Shown here one piece after another: positions 7,258 through 11,235 of a stretch of 11,235 bases of DNA (its first letter is position 1; each line of letters starts with the position of its first letter). A program made the position numbers and the translations under genes. The DNA is from Parabacteroides sp. (lineage in GTDB: Bacteria; Bacteroidota; Bacteroidia; Bacteroidales; Tannerellaceae): positions 1 through 11,235 of the forward strand of contig JAHHQS010000130.1 in assembly GCA_020026285.1 (NCBI GenBank), read 5' to 3'. A model generated the notes under the pieces. That model had not been told where the DNA came from, did not search any database, and worked only from the letters and a program-made list of their open reading frames with translations.

Positions 7258-9345
7258 TTAATATCTGGCAAAACCGATTTTATTGTAAGGTAGATTTATT
7301 TTCTCTTCATTACAAAGCTTCTGAATGGTTTCAAAAGAAGGTGTTTTACCATCAATAATTTCCATCATAGTATATTTGCGTACTACATTATCAATCTCAC
7401 CACCGCTGAAATCATAAAGTGAAGCTAACTGCATCGCATCATTATGATTCAGTACCGGCATTTTATTGAGCCAGATATTGCATTTCACTTCTACAGACGG
7501 TTTGCTGAAATGTATCTTGAAAAGGAACCTTCTTTCAAAGGCCTTATCAAAATTATCGGAAAGATTGGTAGTGGCTATAAGGATTCCTTCAAGTTTTTCC
7601 ATTTCTTCAAGAAGGATGTTCTGGATGGTATTTTCTGTCTGATCCACGCTATTACCCGAGGATATGTCACGACGTTTTGAAAAAATAGCATCAGCTTCAT
7701 TGAAAAGTAATATTGGCTTCAGCTTGGAACGCTTACATAATTTTCTGTAACGGTTGAATATGTCTTTCACTATTTTTTCGCTTTCTCCATACCACATACT
7801 TTTGGAAGCACTTATATCTACATGAATAATGTCACGACCAGTATCCCGTGCCCATTGCATAACAGATTCAGTTTTTCCTGTTCCAGGATTTCCATATAGC
7901 AGTATGGAAACTCCTTTGGGTAATCCTTTTAGTTCAAGTCTGTCAACCAGTGATTTATAATTGACTTCTGAAAGGGTTTCACCAACTAATGAGAGTTGTT
8001 CACTTTCTCTACCTGAGAAGAAGAGTTTCTTTTCTTTTATCTCAGAAGATAAAATAAGATCTTTCCTATCAACTTTTTCAATAAAAAGTTCTGCATCATC
8101 TTCAAAATAAAGGAGCTTGCCTTTATCAGTCAATTGTAGAACCGTGTATTCTCCGAACAGGCTACTCCTGGTAATCATTTCCACAAGATCAAGACGCTGT
8201 AATTTATGTTTCTCTTCCTTGAAAAGTTTTATATTCTCATTCCTTTCCTTAATAGGATAAAGTCTGGCTAATTCACGGCTTATATTAATTATATCGCTAT
8301 TGGCACAGGCATCACAGAGCATATAAAACAATGCACGATAATCTTCTTCAGATACCAGTTCTTTTATCTTCCTGATACATGTAAGATTGGAATTATAGTT
8401 CTCCATATTTTTTATCCTTATGGCTAATTTTTGTTTCTTTTCTATGTCATGTTCACGACTATAGATATAATCCTTAACTTTACGTGCAAAAGAATATGGA
8501 TTGAGTTCTGAATACTTTTGACCAAATGCACCATAATCATCTCCTAAGAACAAGTGTTTACCATAGTCTGTAAGAAAGATATCACTATTGTCTCCTGACA
8601 GTTCAATCAAATCTGCTTTTATCAATGGATGGGTACCTTCAACAAGAAGCTTACGCTCGCGAAATTGCAATCCAAACACTTCATACATATCCGAAAGGGT
8701 TCTGTTTAAGGAAGAACGTCCGTCTCCATCTTGATTGAAAAAATCAAAACATACTTTATAGAAAAGGGCACGGGACTGGATGTCAGTTATAGTATTCTTC
8801 AAATCTTTAACGATTTGCATTTCATGGTTATCCTGCTCTAGTGTTTCAATAAACTGAAACAATGCTTCAGCAGTCACATCACTATCCTGAATCTGTGAAT
8901 CTACAAGCTTACAGAAATCATACCTGTCAAACTCTTTGTCAAGCATTCGTGCTTTACGGTATTCTGGCTTGATATTCTCCAATATGCAATTTATAACATA
9001 ATTGGTAACCATATAATCCTGGCGTGCTATACGGCATTCACTTAGATTTGTCTGAACTATAAAACCTTTTTTCAATAATGATTTAATAACCGGGACATAC
9101 TCCATGATATCCAAATGAGTACAATCAAAGTATGATGCAATATCATCAATATCACAACTTCTTCCACTGCAGCTACGATCGAATAAAGCTGTAAAAATAA
9201 TTGCTTCTTCCTTATTGTCTAAACCTAAAAGTTCTTTAAGACAATTCAGAGACAATACCATTTCCTTACCGCCCAATCGTTTAAGTTTACTGTTATGGAG
9301 CTTTGAAGCTACTGCCTTAATTAACTGTATCAATGTTTTTTCCAT
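7258..9345 (-). CDS. AAA+ ATPase with N-terminal winged-helix-like repeats
   Basis: This 695-aa protein has a C-terminal classical AAA module. Walker A is GNPGTGKT at residues 485-492, and an aromatic pore-loop-like MWYGESE lies at 517-523. Walker B is PILLFNEADAIF at 544-555 (Asn549-Glu550 in place of the usual Asp-Glu), sensor 1 is ATTN at 591-594, Arg-finger candidates are Arg605/606, and sensor 2 is SGGEIDNVVRK at 647-657. The first 430 residues hold winged-helix-like repeats. Residues 185-270 and 325-417 share SRALFYKVCFDF versus YRALFYMLCDAC and end LTDYGKHLFLGDD versus LTDKGKLLYFEDD. Residues 39-125 may be a third, more diverged copy. Such ATPases remodel proteins or nucleoprotein complexes as ring hexamers. 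It is the first gene of the four-gene operon, 67 nt before the WYL gene. Its ATG at 9345 lies about 43 nt downstream of a consensus promoter. The specific role is unknown. Confidence 0.88.
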   Translation of the reverse strand: MEKTLIQLIKAVASKLHNSKLKRLGGKEMVLSLNCLKELLGLDNKEEAIIFTALFDRSCSGRSCDIDDIASYFDCTHLDIMEYVPVIKSLLKKGFIVQTNLSECRIARQDYMVTNYVINCILENIKPEYRKARMLDKEFDRYDFCKLVDSQIQDSDVTAEALFQFIETLEQDNHEMQIVKDLKNTITDIQSRALFYKVCFDFFNQDGDGRSSLNRTLSDMYEVFGLQFRERKLLVEGTHPLIKADLIELSGDNSDIFLTDYGKHLFLGDDYGAFGQKYSELNPYSFARKVKDYIYSREHDIEKKQKLAIRIKNMENYNSNLTCIRKIKELVSEEDYRALFYMLCDACANSDIINISRELARLYPIKERNENIKLFKEEKHKLQRLDLVEMITRSSLFGEYTVLQLTDKGKLLYFEDDAELFIEKVDRKDLILSSEIKEKKLFFSGRESEQLSLVGETLSEVNYKSLVDRLELKGLPKGVSILLYGNPGTGKTESVMQWARDTGRDIIHVDISASKSMWYGESEKIVKDIFNRYRKLCKRSKLKPILLFNEADAIFSKRRDISSGNSVDQTENTIQNILLEEMEKLEGILIATTNLSDNFDKAFERRFLFKIHFSKPSVEVKCNIWLNKMPVLNHNDAMQLASLYDFSGGEIDNVVRKYTMMEIIDGKTPSFETIQKLCNEEKINLPYNKIGFARY

Positions 9346-9373
9346 ATCATTTTGTTTTATGCCACAAAATTGT

Positions 9374-9385
9374 ATAAGTGCTTAT
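9374..9385. promoter_or_regulatory. Candidate operator at the operon transcription start
   Basis: ATAAGTGCTTAT is an inverted repeat with 5-bp arms around a 2-bp centre. It sits 2 bp downstream of the -7 element, at the expected transcription start, where a bound repressor would block initiation. The WYL protein of the operon is the natural candidate ligand. The arms are short, so chance is possible. Confidence 0.4.
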
Positions 9386-9387
9386 GC

Positions 9388-9418
9388 CAAATTTAGGTAT
9401 AGATATAGAAAAAACAAA
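9388..9418 (-). promoter_or_regulatory. Sigma-ABfr promoter of the defence operon
   Basis: On the minus strand TTTG (9418-9415) is followed after exactly 19 nt by TAAATTTG (9395-9388). This matches the Bacteroides housekeeping promoter pattern TTTG-N19-TAnnTTTG at every specified position. Transcription would start near 9381, giving a leader of about 36 nt before the ATPase ATG at 9345. The spacer is AT-rich. It is the best promoter in the window and supports one transcript for the four genes. Confidence 0.75.
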
Positions 9419-9427
9419 TAAATTTGT

Positions 9428-10117
9428 TCAGAAACATAGATTTATGACCTTTTTTATAATCCTCTCATAACATTTTCTACCGTTATAATATTTCGGGGCC
9501 TCTGCATACCCAATCTCATCAAGCCCAAGCAGATAATTACCACTCTTGTACTTATATTGTACTTTAGTATAATAGACCCGTACACTTTCTGTCCAATGAT
9601 TGAATTCATAGTATTTTCCTGTACGTGGGTTGGTAAGTCCGAATAGATTATGCTTGTTCCGGCATACTGATGAACAGAACCATCCGGTCTCCTGTATAGC
9701 CTGGGTCAATACGATTTTGGAATATAGGATTCCATTTCTTATGATTTCTTTATAAAGGTTGTGGATGGTAAGTTCAGGAAGATTGTTTCCTGATTTAGGG
9801 ATATCATATGTTTTCTTTTACTGTTCTGTTTTCAGGGATGCCTTCCTGTCACTATTCCGGCTGTTTACTCTTGATTTATTCTGATTGTTTGATCTGACAT
9901 TCAGGATATCCTTTACTATTGTCTTATTTCAATTTCCTTCTGTAACATCCTTTCCTACATGCTTATAGGTCTCTTTTTGTCTTTCTGTTGGCAGAAGTTC
10001 CGAATCTCTGGGTATCGTCTAGAACTGTGCCGATACACGTACCGGCAAAAACATCAGAAGCAGTGAAATCAGAATAGTGTTGCGTGTTTCTTTTTCAGGG
10101 TATTGCCGTGAATACAT
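9428..10117 (-). pseudogene. Secreted glucosaminidase-domain protein with three in-frame stops
   Basis: A single frame of 230 codons runs from ATG at 10117 to TGA at 9428-9430, with no frameshift but with three internal stops: TAG at 10019-10021, TGA at 9929-9931 and TAA at 9818-9820. The first 32 residues are a signal peptide: a charged start, then ILISLLLMFLPV and a cleavage-like VSA-Q. The last 130 residues are a peptidoglycan glucosaminidase-like domain, with LTQAIQETGWF, NLFGL, GKYYEFNHWTESV and QYKYKSGNY typical of N-acetylmuramoyl-hydrolase relatives. LTQAIQETGWF contains the catalytic-type Glu. Homologues in Bacteroides conjugative elements are thought to open the cell wall for transfer machinery. 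A TTG at 9709 could start a 93-aa fragment, but that lacks the signal and the catalytic-type Glu region is at its very edge. The gene is most likely dead. Confidence 0.8.
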
Positions 10118-10151
10118 TTGTGGAATTCAGGCGGTTAGAACCGCAAATATA
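10113..10151. promoter_or_regulatory. Face-to-face -7 elements and inverted repeat between divergent genes
   Basis: TACATTTG at 10113-10120 (plus strand) and TATATTTG at 10151-10144 (minus strand) both match the Bacteroides -7 consensus. Each points across the other, so transcripts of the DUF4099/DUF3945-type gene (right) and the glucosaminidase gene (left) would overlap at their 5' ends. Each has only a weak TTTC at the -33 position, 22 nt upstream. Between them lies the inverted repeat GCGGTTAGAACCGC (10131-10144), a possible operator. Confidence 0.35.
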
Positions 10152-10170
10152 ACAGATTAATTACAGTAAT

Positions 10171-10956
10171 ATGGAAATGCACAACAGAAATCAGTCCGAT
10201 TTATTGTCATACGAAAAACTGGCAATATTGGGTATCAACCGTGAAAAGGCGGACAGCTTGCCACAGGAAGTGAAGGAGAAGCTGATGGCGGTGAAATGAC
10301 TCCCATCATGCAGGTATCCATTAACGTAAGGAATAGCAGTATCATCAGCATGCTGATGATACTACAGATGACTACAGACAAAAACAGTGCTCCGGCTCTG
10401 ATTTGCCTATCCGATACGTGCAGAACTGGACCGGGAACGCAACAAGGTTCTCAATCTCACTCAGCAGGAAGCTGAACGCTTGGTCAGAGGTGAGGTAATA
10501 CAGAAGGCAGTCAATGTGAACGGTGAAAAAACTCAGCAGTATCTCCAGCTTGATCCGGAGACAAAATCCGTCATTCACAGACGTGTTACAGACATAAAGC
10601 TGGAGCAGCGTCTGAAAGATATGGAGAAGGTGAACGACATCGAATTGGGTACGCAGCAGAAGCAGCAGGTACGGGAGGAAAAATCGCTTGAACTGAATGT
10701 AGGCGGCGAGAAGGTTGCGGTCGGTATTGACCTGAAGGAGCAGCAGGGATTCAAACTTATAAAAGGCAATATGAAGGAGTGGGAAAGACAGCAGAAAATC
10801 CGTTATGACGAACTTCATCCTAAATACCTCGGTCTTGTTATGACTGACAAGAACCGAAGGGAATATCAGCAAGTGGTAGACAGGCAGTCCGTTGAACGTG
10901 CCATTTCACTCTCTCCATCCAGGAAAGAAACGAAGGCAAACAGACTTAAATTCTAA
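10171..10956 (+). pseudogene. DUF4099/DUF3945-type conjugative-element protein with two compensating frameshifts
   Basis: Translation starts at ATG 10171 (MEMHNRNQSDLLSYEKLA) and hits TGA at 10297-10299. Moving to another frame near 10290 restores GEMTPIMQVSINVRNSS. At about 10404 an extra T returns the reading to the first frame (AYPIRAELDRERNKVLNLTQ), which continues to TAA at 10954-10956. The implied events are loss of a G near 10288-10290 and gain of a T in 10402-10404. The reconstructed protein of about 260 aa has an N-terminal LLSYEKLAILGINREKADSL segment and two repeats of the LTQQEAERLVRGEVIQ type, as in DUF4099/DUF3945 proteins of Bacteroides conjugative elements, whose function is not established. 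A TTG at 10480 opens a 158-codon remnant that could still be made. The region is visibly less AT-rich than the defence operon. The frameshifts lie in short homopolymers, so sequencing error is possible. Confidence 0.75.
10338..10363. repeat. 26-bp perfect palindrome inside the DUF4099/DUF3945-type gene
   Basis: The sequence from AGTATCATCAGCA (10338-10350) to TGCTGATGATACT (10351-10363) is its own reverse complement over all 26 bases, with no spacer. It lies within the stretch between the two frameshifts. There it encodes SIISMLMI in the restored frame, where relatives (from memory) have SIISMPLK-like residues. Confidence 0.85.
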
Positions 10957-10967
10957 AACTGATTCCT

Positions 10968-11235
10968 ATGGCCAAAAAGACAGATTCAGATAATGATACC
11001 GGTATCATCTGGCAGTTCAACAAGCTGAAGAAAAAGTATCCTGATACTATACTGCTGTTAGACTGAACAGTTCCTATGAACTCTATAAGCAGGATGCCGT
11101 TAAGGCTGCCGCAGTGCTTGCCATCGAGATAGCTGACAGGATTCTACCTGACAACAGGAAGTCTATAAAAGTTGCATCATTCTCCCAATCGGCACAGGAC
11201 ATTTACCTGCCCAGACTGATCCGGAATGAGGGTAG
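10968..11235 (+). pseudogene. MutS domain I-like conjugative-element protein, frameshifted and cut by window edge
   Basis: An ATG at 10968 (MAKKTDSDNDTGIIWQFN) begins a frame that stops at TGA 11064-11066. Inserting one T near 11058-11059 would give ILLFRLNSSYELYKQDA and leave the frame open to the right edge (ending YLPRLIRNEG). The W..F..LK.KYPD..LLFR....YE.Y..DA pattern and the later YLPRLI match the N-terminal mismatch-recognition domain I of MutS, found as stand-alone proteins in Bacteroides conjugative elements. The role of such proteins is unknown. It follows the preceding gene by 11 bp in the same direction. The single-base loss may be real decay or a sequencing error in a T run. Confidence 0.7.

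Noticed and set aside
275..10117. Idea that the in-frame TAG codons reflect an alternative genetic code
   Set aside because: The 73-aa gene and the WYL gene both use TAG as their normal stop, and the glucosaminidase frame is also broken by TGA and TAA. Ordinary decay explains the data better.
10372..10872. Minus-strand open frame of 166 codons opposite the DUF4099/DUF3945-type gene
   Set aside because: It is the shadow of the plus-strand frame, which carries recognisable family repeats. Its Leu/Phe-rich composition reflects the antisense of Lys/Glu/Gln codons.
1..11235. CRISPR arrays, tRNA or rRNA genes
   Set aside because: No regularly spaced repeats and no tRNA- or rRNA-like conserved sequence were seen on either strand by eye.

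Overview
The window most likely comes from a Bacteroidales genome (Bacteroides, Prevotella or a close relative). The coding regions are AT-rich and Shine-Dalgarno signals are nearly absent. Promoters match the Bacteroidetes TTTG / TAnnTTTG pattern. The right side encodes proteins typical of Bacteroides conjugative elements: a DUF4099/DUF3945-type protein, a MutS domain I-like protein and a secreted glucosaminidase. Family assignments are from motif recognition, without database searches.

Layout. Positions 1-181 are one end of an insertion sequence with IS256-like terminal sequence; the first 13 codons of its transposase run off the left edge. Positions 275-900 hold two small leftward accessory genes: an intact 73-aa protein, and a coiled-coil-like protein whose frame is cut by one amber codon. 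Positions 901-1215 are non-coding as far as can be seen. Positions 1216-9345 are four intact leftward genes, in transcription order: an AAA+ ATPase with winged-helix-like repeats, a WYL-domain regulator, a DEDDh 3'-5' exonuclease, and a 1503-aa protein with two DUF262 domains and one DUF1524 (HNH) nuclease domain. Positions 9428-11235 are decayed conjugative-element genes: a glucosaminidase with three in-frame stops, a DUF4099/DUF3945-type gene with two compensating frameshifts and a 26-bp perfect palindrome, and a frameshifted MutS-domain-I-like gene that runs off the right edge.

How it fits together. The four-gene block looks like a single operon. A near-perfect sigma-ABfr promoter (TTTG-N19-TAAATTTG) sits just upstream of the ATPase, with a short inverted repeat at the expected transcription start. 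The WYL and exonuclease genes overlap by 8 nt, and the exonuclease and DUF262 genes are 16 nt apart. DUF262-DUF1524 proteins include the type IV restriction enzyme GmrSD and phosphorothioate-linked or BREX-linked effectors. WYL regulators commonly control anti-phage operons, and ATPases and exonucleases are frequent partners. The block is therefore a strong candidate for an anti-phage defence system, with the double-DUF262 nuclease as probable effector. I do not recognise this exact gene combination as a named system. It is intact cargo flanked on both sides by damaged mobile-element genes, which suggests that selection keeps the cassette while its carrier decays.
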